Source of the DNA: Palleronia sediminis | GTDB lineage: Bacteria; Pseudomonadota; Alphaproteobacteria; Rhodobacterales; Rhodobacteraceae | Direction: 5' to 3' | NCBI RefSeq assembly: GCF_004358695.1 | Contig: NZ_SNAA01000012.1 | Span: 1 to 64,000 of the forward strand | DNA length: 64,000 bases | Shown: piece by piece, positions 9,289 through 18,592 of the stretch | How the letters are laid out: every line of letters starts with the position of its first letter | Numbering within the stretch: position 1 is the stretch's first letter | Position numbers and translations under genes: made by a program | Notes under the pieces: generated by a model | Told to the model about the DNA's origin: nothing | Seen by the model: the letters and a program-made list of their open reading frames with translations, nothing else | Databases searched by the model: none

Positions 9289-9315
9289 GCCGCGCCGTGC
9301 GGCCCGGCGCCCGCG

Positions 9316-12300
9316 TCAGGCCGCGGCCCTTTTCTCGGCGCGGCGTTCGCCGGGAAACACGAGGTAATAGAACACCGGCGCGGCGATCATCGTCAGGATC
9401 GTGGCAAAGCCCAGGCCCCCCATGATGGTCACGGCCATCGACGCAAAGAACGCGTCCGACAACAACGGCACCATGCCGAGGATCGTCGTGATCGCCGCCA
9501 GCAGCACCGGCCGCAAACGCGATGTCGACGCCTCGACCACGGCGCGGGTGAAGGGCACGCCGTCGGCGCGGGTCAGGTCGATCTCTTCGACGAGGACGAT
9601 CCCGTTCTTGAGCAGCATCCCCGACAGCGACAGCAGACCCAGCAGCGCGGTAAAGCTGAAGGGCAGCCCCGTGGCCAGCAACCCGATGGCCACGCCGTTC
9701 ACCGCCATGGGCACCAGCAGCCACACGACAAGCGGCTGGCGCAGCTTCTGGAACAGAAGGATGGAGATCAGCACCATGATGAGCAGCGAAATGGGGAGCT
9801 GGCGACCCAGCGATTCCTGCGCATCGGACGAGCTTTCGAACTCGCCGCCCCATTCCAGCTTGTAGCCTTCGGGCAGGGCGATCTCTTCGACGGTGCCGCG
9901 TATCTCGGTAAAGACACCGGCCGCGTTGACGCCTGCGGGCACGCCCGCCTCGACCGTGATCGTCGGCAATCGGTTGCGCCGCTGGATCAGGGTGTCCTGC
10001 GCCTCGTATTCGAACCCGTCGAGCAACTGCTCCAGCGGGATCGAGGTCTGCGCCGCCTCGGAATAGACCGGCTGGCCGATCAGGTGCTCGCCCCCTTCGG
10101 TCGAGGCGCCGGGCATGCGCACGAGGATCGGGATCAGCCGGCTGTCCTCGCGATAGGTGCCCGCGCGCACGCCGTCGGTGGCGTATTGCAGCGCCTGCGC
10201 CACGTCGCTGCGCGTCACGCCGGCCGTCTTGGACCGGCCCTCGTCGTAGATCGGCAGGATCGCCAGTTCGCGCTCGCGCCAATCGGTGCGCAGATCCTGA
10301 AGCTGGTCCGACGCCGCCAGCATCCGCTCTTCGGCCTCGCGGGCGAGGCGGCGCAGAACGTCCGGGTCCGGCCCCGAGAAGCGCACGGCGATGGGCGCGC
10401 CACCCCCCGGCCCGAAGGCAAGGCGCTCGGTGCGGAACTCGCCCTGCGGCAGGGCATTGCGCCCGAAGGTCTCGAGATCGGCCCGCAGATCGGGGATCTG
10501 TTCGAGCGTATCGGTGCGGATGATGAGGTGGCCATAGGTGGGCAGGCCTTCCTCGGGGGCATAGGTCAGCATGAAGCGCGAGGCCCCGCCACCGATGAAG
10601 GTCGAGAACGCCGTGACCTCGGGGCGGTCCGACAGCCATTCCTCGACCACGGCCATGTCCGCGGCGGTCGCCTTGATGCTGCCGCCCTGCGGAAGCTTGT
10701 AATGGACGTAGAACAGCGGCGTGTTCGAGTCGGGAAAGAACTGCTGCTTGACCTGCCCGAAACCCCAGTAGCAGGCGACCGTCAGCCCCAGCAGGCCCGC
10801 GACCACGAGCCACCTGAGCCTGAGCGCCACGCGCAACGTCGCCGCATAGGCCCGGAACACCGGCCCGTCATAGGCGCCGCCATCGTCGCCCGAGCCCGTG
10901 ACGAAGAAGTAATGCGCCAGCAGCGGCGAAACCGTGATCGCCAGAACCCAGGACAGCAGCAGCGAAATCCCGATCACCGCGAAAAGCGAGAACAGGAACT
11001 CGCCAGTGGCATCGGGCGACAGGCCGATCCCGGCAAAGGCCATGATCCCGATCACCGTCGCCCCCAACAGGGGGATCTGCGTCTTGCGGGCGGTGTCCTC
11101 GGCCGCCTCGCGCGAGGATTTGCCGTGCGCCATGTCGCTTTGCATCCCCTCGGCCACGACGATGGCGTTATCGACCAGCATCCCCATCGCGATGATGAGC
11201 GCCCCGAGCGAGATACGCTCCATCTCGATGCCGAAGATCGCCATGAAGAACACCGTGCCCACGACGGTCAAAAGCAGCGTCGTGCCCACCACCAGCGCCG
11301 ACCGCCATCCCATGAACAGCGCCAGCACCACGATGACGATGACGACCGACATGGCGAGGTTCAGCAGAAAGGCGTTCGACGCCTCGTCGACGACGACATG
11401 CTGCTGGTAAATCGGGTTGAGATCGACCCCCACGGGAATGTCGGGCTGCAACTGCGCGATCCGTTCATCCACCCGGTTGCCCACGTCGACGATGTTCAGC
11501 CCCGCCTTGCCCGAGACGCCCAGGGTGAACGCCTCCTGCCCGTCATAGCGGATGATCATCGCGGGCTCTTCGGTGCGGCCGCGCGACACGGTGGCGAAAT
11601 CGGTCAGATCGACGATCTCGCCGCCGACCCCGATCGTGAGGTTGCGGATCTGGTCGACCGAGGTCGAGCCCGAGGGCGCGTCGATGCGGATGCGTTGCCC
11701 CGCCTGCTCGACCGAGCCCGCGGGCACGACCGAGGTAGCGTCGGCTATGGCGCCCACGATCGCACCGGGCGCGACCCCGAGATTGGCCACGATGGCGGGC
11801 TCGGGCTCGACGAAGATCGCCTCTTCGGGCAGGCCCATGATCGAGACATCGGCGACCCCGTCGACCGTCAGGATCTCGCGCCGCAGGAAATCCGCGATGT
11901 CGTGGATCTCGGCATCGGAGAATCCCGGCGCGGTGATCGCGTAGAAGATCCCGTAGACGTCCCCGAACGAGTCGTTGACGATCGAGGTGCCGGCATCCGC
12001 GGGCAGCACCGATTGCGCGTCGCTCACACGGGCGCGCAGCTTGTCCCATATCTGCGGAAGCTCGGAGCCGTCATAGGTGTTCGCGATCTCGACGCTGATC
12101 CGGCTTAACCCCGGCTTGTTGGACGAGGTGATGACATCCAGCTCGCGCATCTGCTGGATCGCGGTCTCGAGCGGTTCCGAAACCTCGCGCGCGACCTCTT
12201 CGGCCGTGGCGCCGGGATAGGAGGTGAGGACGATGGCGTTCTTGATGGTGAATGCCGGATCCTCGAGCCGGCCGATCGTGGCGAATCCCCAGACCCCGCC

Positions 12301-12369
12301 CAGAAGACAGATCAGCATGAGCAGCCAGGTCAGAAGCGACCTGTCGATGGCGGCGCGCGCGATGGACAT
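9316..12369 (-). CDS. RND efflux transporter permease subunit
   Basis: 1017 residues, normal for the AcrB/MdtB/NolG superfamily. An N-terminal membrane segment (LLTWLLMLICLLGGVWGFATIG) is followed by the porter-domain start EDPAFTIKNAIVLTSYPGATAEEVAREVSEPLE. The central block has NAIVVAEGMQSDMAHGKSSREAAEDTA, and the second half repeats the topology (SGMLLKNGIVLVEEIDL). It is proton-driven and exports hydrophobic or amphiphilic compounds from the inner membrane or periplasm. It follows its adaptor by 4 bases on the same strand. No TolC-type channel gene is adjacent, so an unlinked one must be used. Substrate unknown. Confidence 0.92.
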   Translation of the reverse strand: MSIARAAIDRSLLTWLLMLICLLGGVWGFATIGRLEDPAFTIKNAIVLTSYPGATAEEVAREVSEPLETAIQQMRELDVITSSNKPGLSRISVEIANTYDGSELPQIWDKLRARVSDAQSVLPADAGTSIVNDSFGDVYGIFYAITAPGFSDAEIHDIADFLRREILTVDGVADVSIMGLPEEAIFVEPEPAIVANLGVAPGAIVGAIADATSVVPAGSVEQAGQRIRIDAPSGSTSVDQIRNLTIGVGGEIVDLTDFATVSRGRTEEPAMIIRYDGQEAFTLGVSGKAGLNIVDVGNRVDERIAQLQPDIPVGVDLNPIYQQHVVVDEASNAFLLNLAMSVVIVIVVLALFMGWRSALVVGTTLLLTVVGTVFFMAIFGIEMERISLGALIIAMGMLVDNAIVVAEGMQSDMAHGKSSREAAEDTARKTQIPLLGATVIGIMAFAGIGLSPDATGEFLFSLFAVIGISLLLSWVLAITVSPLLAHYFFVTGSGDDGGAYDGPVFRAYAATLRVALRLRWLVVAGLLGLTVACYWGFGQVKQQFFPDSNTPLFYVHYKLPQGGSIKATAADMAVVEEWLSDRPEVTAFSTFIGGGASRFMLTYAPEEGLPTYGHLIIRTDTLEQIPDLRADLETFGRNALPQGEFRTERLAFGPGGGAPIAVRFSGPDPDVLRRLAREAEERMLAASDQLQDLRTDWRERELAILPIYDEGRSKTAGVTRSDVAQALQYATDGVRAGTYREDSRLIPILVRMPGASTEGGEHLIGQPVYSEAAQTSIPLEQLLDGFEYEAQDTLIQRRNRLPTITVEAGVPAGVNAAGVFTEIRGTVEEIALPEGYKLEWGGEFESSSDAQESLGRQLPISLLIMVLISILLFQKLRQPLVVWLLVPMAVNGVAIGLLATGLPFSFTALLGLLSLSGMLLKNGIVLVEEIDLTRADGVPFTRAVVEASTSRLRPVLLAAITTILGMVPLLSDAFFASMAVTIMGGLGFATILTMIAAPVFYYLVFPGERRAEKRAAA

Positions 12370-12373
12370 GGGC

Positions 12374-13435
12374 CTATTCCCCGATTGCCGTGAAGCGGCG
12401 GACCTTTTGCCCGTCGCGCAGTTGCGATCCGCCGCTCACGACGATCTTGGTTCCGGCGGGCGGCCCCTCGACCAGCCCGATCCGGGCGTCGTCGCGCATG
12501 TCGATCTCGACCGGGCGCCACTCGACCGATCCGACGTCCCCGCCGTCGCCGGGAAGGAACACCATCACGCCGGGTTGCCGGTCGGCGTCGAAGACCAGCG
12601 CCGTTTCGGGCAGCAGGATCGTCTCGCCCTCGGGGCGTTCGGCGCGGGCCGTGACCGTCACCGACGCCCCCGGAAGCACCCATGACGGCACCTCGCCGGT
12701 AAAGCCGAGCGTCATGGAATAGGTCTGCGCGATCTCGGCGGTCTCGGCCTCGTATTCGCGCAGCTCGAGCGGGTAGGCCTGGGGATCGCCGGGGAAGGTG
12801 GCGTCGAACGTCACCTCGCGCCCGCCCGACGCGCTGCGGAACAGGACCTCGGGCACCTCGATATCGACGCGCAGCTCGGACATGTCGTGCAGCCGCACCA
12901 CCGGCGTTCCCGCAGCGACCGTGCTGTAATTGGCAAGCTCGCGCCGGGCGACCAGCGCGTCGAACGCGGTCTTCAGCGTCGCGTCCTCGAGCCGGTCGCG
13001 CGCCTCTTCGGCGGCGATGCGCGCCAGGTCGACCGTTGTCTGGGCGTCGCGCACCTGCACCGCCGAGATGGCCGACCCCTGGAGTTCCTGAAGCCGGGCG
13101 AGATCGCGTTCGGCCTTGGCCAGATCGACCTCGGCGCGGTCGACGGCGCGCTGGAACGGCGTCAGGTCAAGCTGCGCGACCAGATCGCCGCTGGTCAGGC
13201 GCGTGCCCTCGGTCACGGGAAACTCGGTGATCTGTCCGGCGACCTGGAACGCCAGGTCGACCGTCTCGCGGGCGCGGACCCGGCCGAAGAACTCGCGCTC
13301 GAGCGCGCCGCCCCCCGGCTCGAGCGTCTCGAGCTTGACCGGCCGCGGCTTTGGCTCGGGCGCCGCGTCGTCCTGCGCGAGGGCGGGAAAGGCGAGGCAG
13401 GCCAGCAGGGCGACGACAAGGGGCTTGAGGGTCAT
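12374..13435 (-). CDS. RND efflux periplasmic adaptor (membrane fusion protein)
   Basis: 353 residues. A signal peptide (MTLKPLVVALLACLAFPALAQ) is followed by the lipoyl/hairpin layout of HlyD/AcrA adaptors: FFGRVRARETVDLAFQVAGQI, a coiled-coil hairpin near residues 95-145 (DRAEVDLAKAERDLARLQEL), a beta-barrel domain, and a C-terminal membrane-proximal domain. Cleavage after ALA looks more likely than lipoprotein processing at Cys13. It bridges the RND pump to an outer-membrane channel. It is first in a two-gene leftward operon; 108 bases separate it from the nor-linked small genes. Confidence 0.9.
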   Translation of the reverse strand: MTLKPLVVALLACLAFPALAQDDAAPEPKPRPVKLETLEPGGGALEREFFGRVRARETVDLAFQVAGQITEFPVTEGTRLTSGDLVAQLDLTPFQRAVDRAEVDLAKAERDLARLQELQGSAISAVQVRDAQTTVDLARIAAEEARDRLEDATLKTAFDALVARRELANYSTVAAGTPVVRLHDMSELRVDIEVPEVLFRSASGGREVTFDATFPGDPQAYPLELREYEAETAEIAQTYSMTLGFTGEVPSWVLPGASVTVTARAERPEGETILLPETALVFDADRQPGVMVFLPGDGGDVGSVEWRPVEIDMRDDARIGLVEGPPAGTKIVVSGGSQLRDGQKVRRFTAIGE

Positions 13436-13543
13436 GGCGATCTCGATCTCTGCTCGGAGAGGGTCGAGATAGGCGGAACGCCGCCAGACCGCCAGCCCCG
13501 GCGGATCAAGCCATCGTGCAGGCGCGGCATGCGCCCGGCCCGA

Positions 13544-13777
13544 TCAGCCTTCGGCCTTGTCGGCCCCGTCGGCGATGTCGATCAGCCGGTCGATATGGCG
13601 GGCGAACGGGCGCGTCGCGCTCCACCCCAGGGCGGCGCCGCCCACGACGGCCCATGCCGGCGGGATCACCGGCAACCCCAGCCACGACCCGATCAGCGTG
13701 GCAAAGAACAGGTTGACCGCCACCGCCCCGGCCCCGAAGGGCCAGAGCATCAGCGTTATGCGCGTGACGCGGGTCAT
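13544..13777 (-). CDS. Small membrane protein at end of nor operon
   Basis: 77 residues with two hydrophobic stretches (about 8-30 and 36-53) and a charged C-terminal tail (HIDRLIDIADGADKAEG). The start overlaps the stop of the preceding 63-residue gene by 4 bp. It is therefore translated as the last gene of the norCBQD transcript. Length and two-helix topology are like NorF of other denitrifiers, but I cannot confirm this from sequence motifs. It could help NO reductase assembly or be an unrelated small membrane protein. Confidence 0.6.
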   Translation of the reverse strand: MTRVTRITLMLWPFGAGAVAVNLFFATLIGSWLGLPVIPPAWAVVGGAALGWSATRPFARHIDRLIDIADGADKAEG

Positions 13778-13965
13778 TTGCGCTGCACGAGCCGGTGGAC
13801 GAGCCAGAGCGCGACGAGAAAGCTCAGCGTCGCCAGCGCATAGGAAATCTCGGCCGTGGCGCTTTGCGCGGCGGGCACGGGGCGCTCGAACCCCTCGGCC
13901 AGCGCAAGGCCGGGCACGGTCGTCGCGGCGAGGAAAACAAGGTTCGGCAATGCGGAAAGTCGCAT
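13774..13965 (-). CDS. Small single-pass membrane protein after norD
   Basis: 63 residues: a signal-like N-terminus (MRLSALPNLVFLAATTVPGLALA), a short periplasmic stretch, then one membrane helix (SYALATLSFLVALWLVHRLV) ending in QRK. The start is supported by GGAG at 13974-13977, inside the norD stop region, so it is coupled to norD. The downstream 77-residue gene overlaps by 4 bp. Small proteins of this shape occur near denitrification genes, but I do not recognise the family with certainty. Confidence 0.6.
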   Translation of the reverse strand: MRLSALPNLVFLAATTVPGLALAEGFERPVPAAQSATAEISYALATLSFLVALWLVHRLVQRK

Positions 13966-13970
13966 GGGGA

Positions 13971-15845
13971 TCACTCCGTCGTCAGGGTTCTGTAGATGTC
14001 GGGCAGGGCCTGGGCCAGCCGTTCGGGATGGGGGATGAGGTGAAAGCCGCCGCGTCCGAAGATGCGGGCGAACCAGTCCTGCCCGTCCTCGTCGACGATG
14101 ACGCCGTGGACATGCTGGCCGGTGCGCCGCGCCTCGAGCACGGCCATGCGGCTGTCCTCGATCCCGTGGCGGCCCTCGTAATGGTCGAGATCGTTGGGCT
14201 TGCCGTCGGTGAGCACCAGCAAGAGCCGCCGCGACGCGCCCTCTTTCGCAAGCTGCGCGGAGCTGTGGCGGATCGCGGCGCCCAGCCGGGTATAATGGCC
14301 GGGCTTCATCGCGCCGATGGCGTCGATGACGGGCGGGCCGAACGGATCGTCGAAGGACTTGCAGCGGGTCAGGAACACCCGGTCGCGTTTCAGCGACGAG
14401 AACCCCCAGATGCCCAACCGGTCGCCCGCGGCGTCGATGCCGCCGGCCAGCGCGGCCAGCGTGTCGCGCGCCACGTCGATCACGCAGGTCTCGCCTACCG
14501 CGGCCTCGGTCGAGCGCGAGCAATCCATCAGGATCGCCACCGACAGATCCCGTTCGACCTTGCGCGCCGATTGCCAGATGCGGTCGCTGCCGCGGCCCGT
14601 GGCGGCGAGCTCGGCCCGCGCGGTCACGACCGCGTTGAGATCGAGTTCGGCGCCGTCGATCTGGCGCGGCCGCAGGACGCGCCGCGGCAAGAGCGTCTCG
14701 AACTGGCGGCGCACGGCACGCGCGCGGGCCGGGTCCGGCGTGAACGGCCGGTCGGGATCGGGCACCGCGGGCGCGTCCAGCACCCGGCAATGGTCGGGCA
14801 TGTAGGTGCGGGTGCGGCAATTCCATTCGGGATAGGTATGCGTCCCGGCGAGCTTTTCGTGATCGGCATCGGCGGGTGACAGGTCGAGATGCAGGCGCAG
14901 CCGCGTCGCGGCCCGCTTTTCGTTGCGGGTCAGGGTGATCTCGTCCTGGTCCTCGGCGGCCTTCTGCGCGTTCTCGTCGTCGTCGTCATCCACCGACCGG
15001 TTGAGGTTCATCGACTCGACCCACGACAGGATCGACTCGAACCGGTGCACGATGAGGCTGTCCTTGCGGTCGGCCTGGTCGAGATCCTTGCGAAGGCCCA
15101 GCTTACGGGTCTTGGTCGCGATCGCGCCGGGGGGCGGCGTCGTCTCGGAGGGGGTGTCGCCCGCCGCGCGGCCCGTGCCGAGCCGCGTCAGGTGCAACCA
15201 GATCGGCACAGGCGCAAAGGGCATGTCGCCCGAGGGGAGCGCATCGGGATCGGGCGCCGTGCCGGCCGTCAGGGCCGCGCGCAGCGCCCGTTCGACCGCG
15301 GCCTCGCGACCCGGCAGCGCGACCGAGGGCCGCGCGTCGAGCACCAGCGCACACATCGCGGCATAGGCCGGGCGCAGGCCGGGGCATTCGTCAAAGGCGC
15401 GTTCGGCCAGTACCATGTTGGCGGCGATCTGGGCCGCGTCGCCTTCGGTCTCGGGCAGATCGTCCTCGGTGCAGAAGGCTGCCAGCGCGGTCAGCCACAG
15501 ATAGGCGGCACGGTTCAGCCCGGTTTCGGGAAAGACCTCGAGCCGCGGGGGCAGCGCGAGCGCGGTGCCGTCGAAGCCCGCGCGCAGGATCGTTTCGCGC
15601 CCCGTGCCGAAACGGCGCCGCAGCGTGCGGCGGTGCAGCGCGGGGACGGGAACCGCCTCGCGCAGGTCCACCCCCTCGGCCCCGCCCAGCGCGCGGTAGA
15701 GCACGGCAAGCGACGGGCGCACCGAGGCCAGCGTCACCGCCGCCTCGGGATAGACCGCCGCGGCGCCCAGCCCTTCGGCCAGGCCGTGCCAGATCTTGCC
15801 GACGGTTTCCTCGGGCTCCATCAGGTCGAGAGGGTGCAGTGCCAT
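13971..15845 (-). CDS. norD: Nitric oxide reductase activation protein NorD
   Basis: 624 residues, with a C-terminal von Willebrand A domain. The MIDAS motif DCSRST lies in VAILMDCSRSTEAAVGET, followed by GFSSLKRDRVFLTRCK and VLTDGKPNDLDHYEGRHGIEDS. The N-terminal two-thirds is helical, and an acidic linker (VDDDDDENAQKAAEDQDE) precedes the VWA domain. NorD works with the AAA+ protein NorQ to insert the non-haem iron (FeB) into NorB. It lies 3 bases from norQ on the same strand. Cytoplasmic. Confidence 0.92.
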   Translation of the reverse strand: MALHPLDLMEPEETVGKIWHGLAEGLGAAAVYPEAAVTLASVRPSLAVLYRALGGAEGVDLREAVPVPALHRRTLRRRFGTGRETILRAGFDGTALALPPRLEVFPETGLNRAAYLWLTALAAFCTEDDLPETEGDAAQIAANMVLAERAFDECPGLRPAYAAMCALVLDARPSVALPGREAAVERALRAALTAGTAPDPDALPSGDMPFAPVPIWLHLTRLGTGRAAGDTPSETTPPPGAIATKTRKLGLRKDLDQADRKDSLIVHRFESILSWVESMNLNRSVDDDDDENAQKAAEDQDEITLTRNEKRAATRLRLHLDLSPADADHEKLAGTHTYPEWNCRTRTYMPDHCRVLDAPAVPDPDRPFTPDPARARAVRRQFETLLPRRVLRPRQIDGAELDLNAVVTARAELAATGRGSDRIWQSARKVERDLSVAILMDCSRSTEAAVGETCVIDVARDTLAALAGGIDAAGDRLGIWGFSSLKRDRVFLTRCKSFDDPFGPPVIDAIGAMKPGHYTRLGAAIRHSSAQLAKEGASRRLLLVLTDGKPNDLDHYEGRHGIEDSRMAVLEARRTGQHVHGVIVDEDGQDWFARIFGRGGFHLIPHPERLAQALPDIYRTLTTE

Positions 15846-15848
15846 GGT

Positions 15849-16652
15849 TCAGCCCCAGGTCGTGGCGACGAGGTCGCGCAGCGCGATGCGCACGTCGTCA
15901 TCGTCGGTGAGCGGTTCGACCACGGCCGCGTCGAGCGCCCGCTCGACCGCCATTCCGCCCGCGATCAGCGTGGCCGCATAGATCAGCAGGCGGGTCGAGA
16001 CGCCCTCTTCGAGATCCATTCCCGACAGCGCCCGGATGCGCCCCGCGAGCCGGATCAACGGCTTGACCCGCTCGGGGTCGAGGCCGCTTTCATGCGCGAC
16101 CACGGCCGTTTCCGTGACGGGATCGGGGAAGTCGAATGAGATCGACAGGAAACGCTGCCGCGTCGACGGCTTGAGCCGCTTGAGCACGTTCTGGTAGCCG
16201 GGGTTGTAGCTGGCCACCAGCATGAAGCCCGGCGGCGCCTTGAGCTCTTCGCCGGTGCGGTCGATCATCAGCGTGCGGCGGTCGTCGGTCAGCGGGTGCA
16301 GCACGACCGTCACGTCCTTGCGCGCCTCGACCACCTCGTCGAGATAGCAGATCGCGCCTTCGCGCACGGCGCGGGTCAGCGGCCCGTCGACCCATTCGGT
16401 GCCGCCGCCGCGCAGCAGGTAACGCCCGATCAGGTCGGCGGCGGACAGGTCGTCATGGCAGGCGACGGTATAGAGCTTGCGGCCCGTCGCGGCGGCCATG
16501 TGCTCGACAAAGCGCGTCTTGCCGCAGCCGGTCGGCCCCTTCAGAAGAAGGGGCAAACCGTTTTTGTGGGCCGTCTCGAACAGCGTGCACTCGTCGCCCG
16601 TGGGCTGATAGTGCGGCAGTCCGCGGGGTGGTGTCATGGCGGTCATGGTCAT
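15849..16652 (-). CDS. norQ: AAA+ ATPase NorQ (CbbQ/NirQ/NorQ family)
   Basis: 267 residues, the family length. Walker A is GPTGCGKTRFVEHMA, Walker B is AICYLDEVVEAR, and sensor-1 is PPGFMLVASYNPGYQ. The C-terminal NorQ domain has SGMDLEEGVSTRLLIYAATLI. It acts with NorD as a MoxR-type chaperone that activates the NO reductase by FeB insertion. The start overlaps the norB stop by 4 bp, so it is co-translated with the catalytic subunit. Confidence 0.93.
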   Translation of the reverse strand: MTMTAMTPPRGLPHYQPTGDECTLFETAHKNGLPLLLKGPTGCGKTRFVEHMAAATGRKLYTVACHDDLSAADLIGRYLLRGGGTEWVDGPLTRAVREGAICYLDEVVEARKDVTVVLHPLTDDRRTLMIDRTGEELKAPPGFMLVASYNPGYQNVLKRLKPSTRQRFLSISFDFPDPVTETAVVAHESGLDPERVKPLIRLAGRIRALSGMDLEEGVSTRLLIYAATLIAGGMAVERALDAAVVEPLTDDDDVRIALRDLVATTWG

Positions 16653-18019
16653 TCTCCCGCGATCGCGTCGGAGGTGGCGGGCGCGGGGTTGGCGCGACCC
16701 GGTTCGATCACTTCCTCGCGGCGCACGACGAGCGTGGCGTAGATGAAGAGAAGCGCCCCGAGAACCACCGCGACACCCGAGCCCCAGCGCATGATGTAGA
16801 ACAGCACGAGGTCGTCCTGAACCGTCATGTAGTACTCGCCCAGCACGCGCTGCATATGCGTCTGGATCGTGCCCGCAAAGGTCAGCACGAAGGTCATGAA
16901 CGCCATGCCGCCCGTCATCAGCCAGAACGACACCATGTTCAGCACCTGGTTATAGGGCTGGCGATTGCGCAGGATCGGCATCGCGTAGGTGAACATCGCG
17001 AGGTTCAGGGCCACATAGGCGCCGTAGAAGGACAGGTGCCCGTGGGCGGCGGTGATCTGCGTGCCGTGGCTGTAGTAGTTCACCCCGTGCAGCGTGTGCA
17101 GGAACCCCCACACCCCGGCGCCGAAGAAGGCGACGGTGCTGGCCCCCAGCGACCACAGGAGCGCGGCCTTGTTGGGGTGATTGCGCCGGCCCTTCCAGAC
17201 CATGATGAAGGCAAAGGACATCATGAGGAAGAACGGCACGACCTCGAAGGTCGAGAAGATGCTGCCCAGCCACTGCCAGTAGGGCGGCGTGCCGATCCAG
17301 TAGAAGTGGTGCCCGGTCCCCAGAATCCCCGAGAACAGCGCCGTGGCGACGATGACATAGAGCCATTTCTCGACGATCTCGCGGTCGACCCCGGTCAGCT
17401 TGAGCAGGATGAAGGCGAGGATCGAGGCCATCACGAGCTCCCAGGTCGCCTCGACCCAGAGGTGCACGACGAACCACCAGTACATCTTGTCGAGCGACAG
17501 GTTGCCCGGATTGATGAAGGAAAAGATCCACAGCAGCGACAGAAGCCACAGCCCCATCAGCAGGACGTTGGTGATCGCGGTCTTGCGGCCCTTGAGCACC
17601 GTCATCGAGATGTTGACGAGGAAGATCACCGCGGCGACGAGAATGCCGAGGCGCACCCAGAGCGGCTGCTCGAGGAACTCGCGCCCGCCATGGACCTTGA
17701 AGCCGTAGCCGATTACCGCGCCCAGCGTCCCCACCATGAGGATCACGAGTTGCAGGTAGGCCAGCTTGGACGACCAGATCTCGCGCTCGGACTCCTCGGG
17801 GATGAGGAAATAGGCGGCCCCGAAAAAGCCCAGCAGGAGCCAGACGATCAGCGCGTTGGTGTGGATCATGCGGATGATGTGGAAGGGAAAGACCTCGGCC
17901 AGGAAGTTGGGCTGGACATAGACCCAGCCCGCGGTCAGGCCGCCCAGCACCTGCACGGCGAACAATGCCATCGCGCATACGAAATACGCGTAGGCGATCT
18001 TTTGCGTTTGATATTTCAT
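16649..18019 (-). CDS. norB: Nitric oxide reductase subunit B (cNOR catalytic subunit)
   Basis: 456 residues with about 12 membrane helices. Ligand pattern of the haem-copper oxidase superfamily: IRMIHTN (haem b axial His near 53), VVHLWVEATWELVMA (FeB His and conserved Glu), GTGHHFYWIG (two FeB His), and AAHGHLSFYGAY (haem b and b3 His). The short, quinol-extension-free N-terminus marks it as cNOR, which takes electrons through NorC. It reduces NO to N2O at the cytoplasmic membrane. It sits 12 bases after norC on the same strand. Confidence 0.95.
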   Translation of the reverse strand: MKYQTQKIAYAYFVCAMALFAVQVLGGLTAGWVYVQPNFLAEVFPFHIIRMIHTNALIVWLLLGFFGAAYFLIPEESEREIWSSKLAYLQLVILMVGTLGAVIGYGFKVHGGREFLEQPLWVRLGILVAAVIFLVNISMTVLKGRKTAITNVLLMGLWLLSLLWIFSFINPGNLSLDKMYWWFVVHLWVEATWELVMASILAFILLKLTGVDREIVEKWLYVIVATALFSGILGTGHHFYWIGTPPYWQWLGSIFSTFEVVPFFLMMSFAFIMVWKGRRNHPNKAALLWSLGASTVAFFGAGVWGFLHTLHGVNYYSHGTQITAAHGHLSFYGAYVALNLAMFTYAMPILRNRQPYNQVLNMVSFWLMTGGMAFMTFVLTFAGTIQTHMQRVLGEYYMTVQDDLVLFYIMRWGSGVAVVLGALLFIYATLVVRREEVIEPGRANPAPATSDAIAGE

Positions 18020-18031
18020 TCTCTCAGCTCC

Positions 18032-18484
18032 TCAGCCGGCGTCGTTCGGGGGCCAGTTCTGGGTGTCGGTCTGGTCTGCCCAGCGAAGGAACTCGGCCAG
18101 GCCGCGCTTGTCCTCCTCGGTCAGGTCGAAATGCGGCATCTGACGGCGGCCCTCGATGCCCGAGGGCTGGGCCTCGATCCAGCCGTCCATGATCTCGAAG
18201 GCGGCCTCGGGATCGTCCTGCACCCCCCATCGGGTCATCACGTTGCCGAGCTCGGGGGCGAAATAGGCGCCCTCGCCGTGCAACGTGTGGCAGTTGATGC
18301 AGCTGTTTCGTTCCCAGACATGCTTGCCATGCAGAACGGCATCGCTCAGCGGCATTCCGGCGGTTGATTTTGTCACGATGTAGTTGTGACTCTGGACGGT
18401 AAGCGCAACGAAGATCAGGACGAAGAAGATCGACCCTCCGTAAAAAATGTTGCGCGCCCGTGCCTTGGTCAGGATCTCGGCCAT
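18032..18484 (-). CDS. norC: Nitric oxide reductase subunit C (cytochrome c)
   Basis: 150 residues: one N-terminal membrane anchor (about residues 13-31), then a periplasmic haem c domain with CINCH at 62-66 and the axial Met in RRQMPHF (Met116). It carries electrons from periplasmic cytochromes or azurins to NorB. First gene of the operon; an NnrR-type palindrome sits about 64 bases upstream of the start codon. The start MAEILTKARARN matches the usual N-terminus of the family. Confidence 0.95.
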   Translation of the reverse strand: MAEILTKARARNIFYGGSIFFVLIFVALTVQSHNYIVTKSTAGMPLSDAVLHGKHVWERNSCINCHTLHGEGAYFAPELGNVMTRWGVQDDPEAAFEIMDGWIEAQPSGIEGRRQMPHFDLTEEDKRGLAEFLRWADQTDTQNWPPNDAG

Positions 18485-18547
18485 GCTCGGGCCCCCTTCG
18501 ACAGTTGACGACTGGGGCCGTTCTAATGGCGAATGTGGAATGCGTAT

Positions 18548-18561
18548 TTGCGACAGCGCAA
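18548..18561 (-). promoter_or_regulatory. NnrR/Nnr-type palindrome upstream of norC
   Basis: TTGCGACAGCGCAA is a perfect TTGCG-N4-CGCAA inverted repeat. It agrees with the FNR/CRP-family NnrR consensus known before nor and nir genes in Rhodobacter relatives. It is in the only non-coding gap before norC, with its centre about 70 bases upstream of the start codon. That fits NO-dependent activation. The regulator itself is not in this window. Confidence 0.75.
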
Positions 18562-18592
18562 GTTTTCGGATTTCCTGCCGGCCGACGGCGCG

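Noticed and set aside
13436-13543. Possible gene or site between the nor block and the RND adaptor
   Set aside because: No coding frame with a ribosome-binding site, and no clear palindrome. Probably just the adaptor's promoter region.
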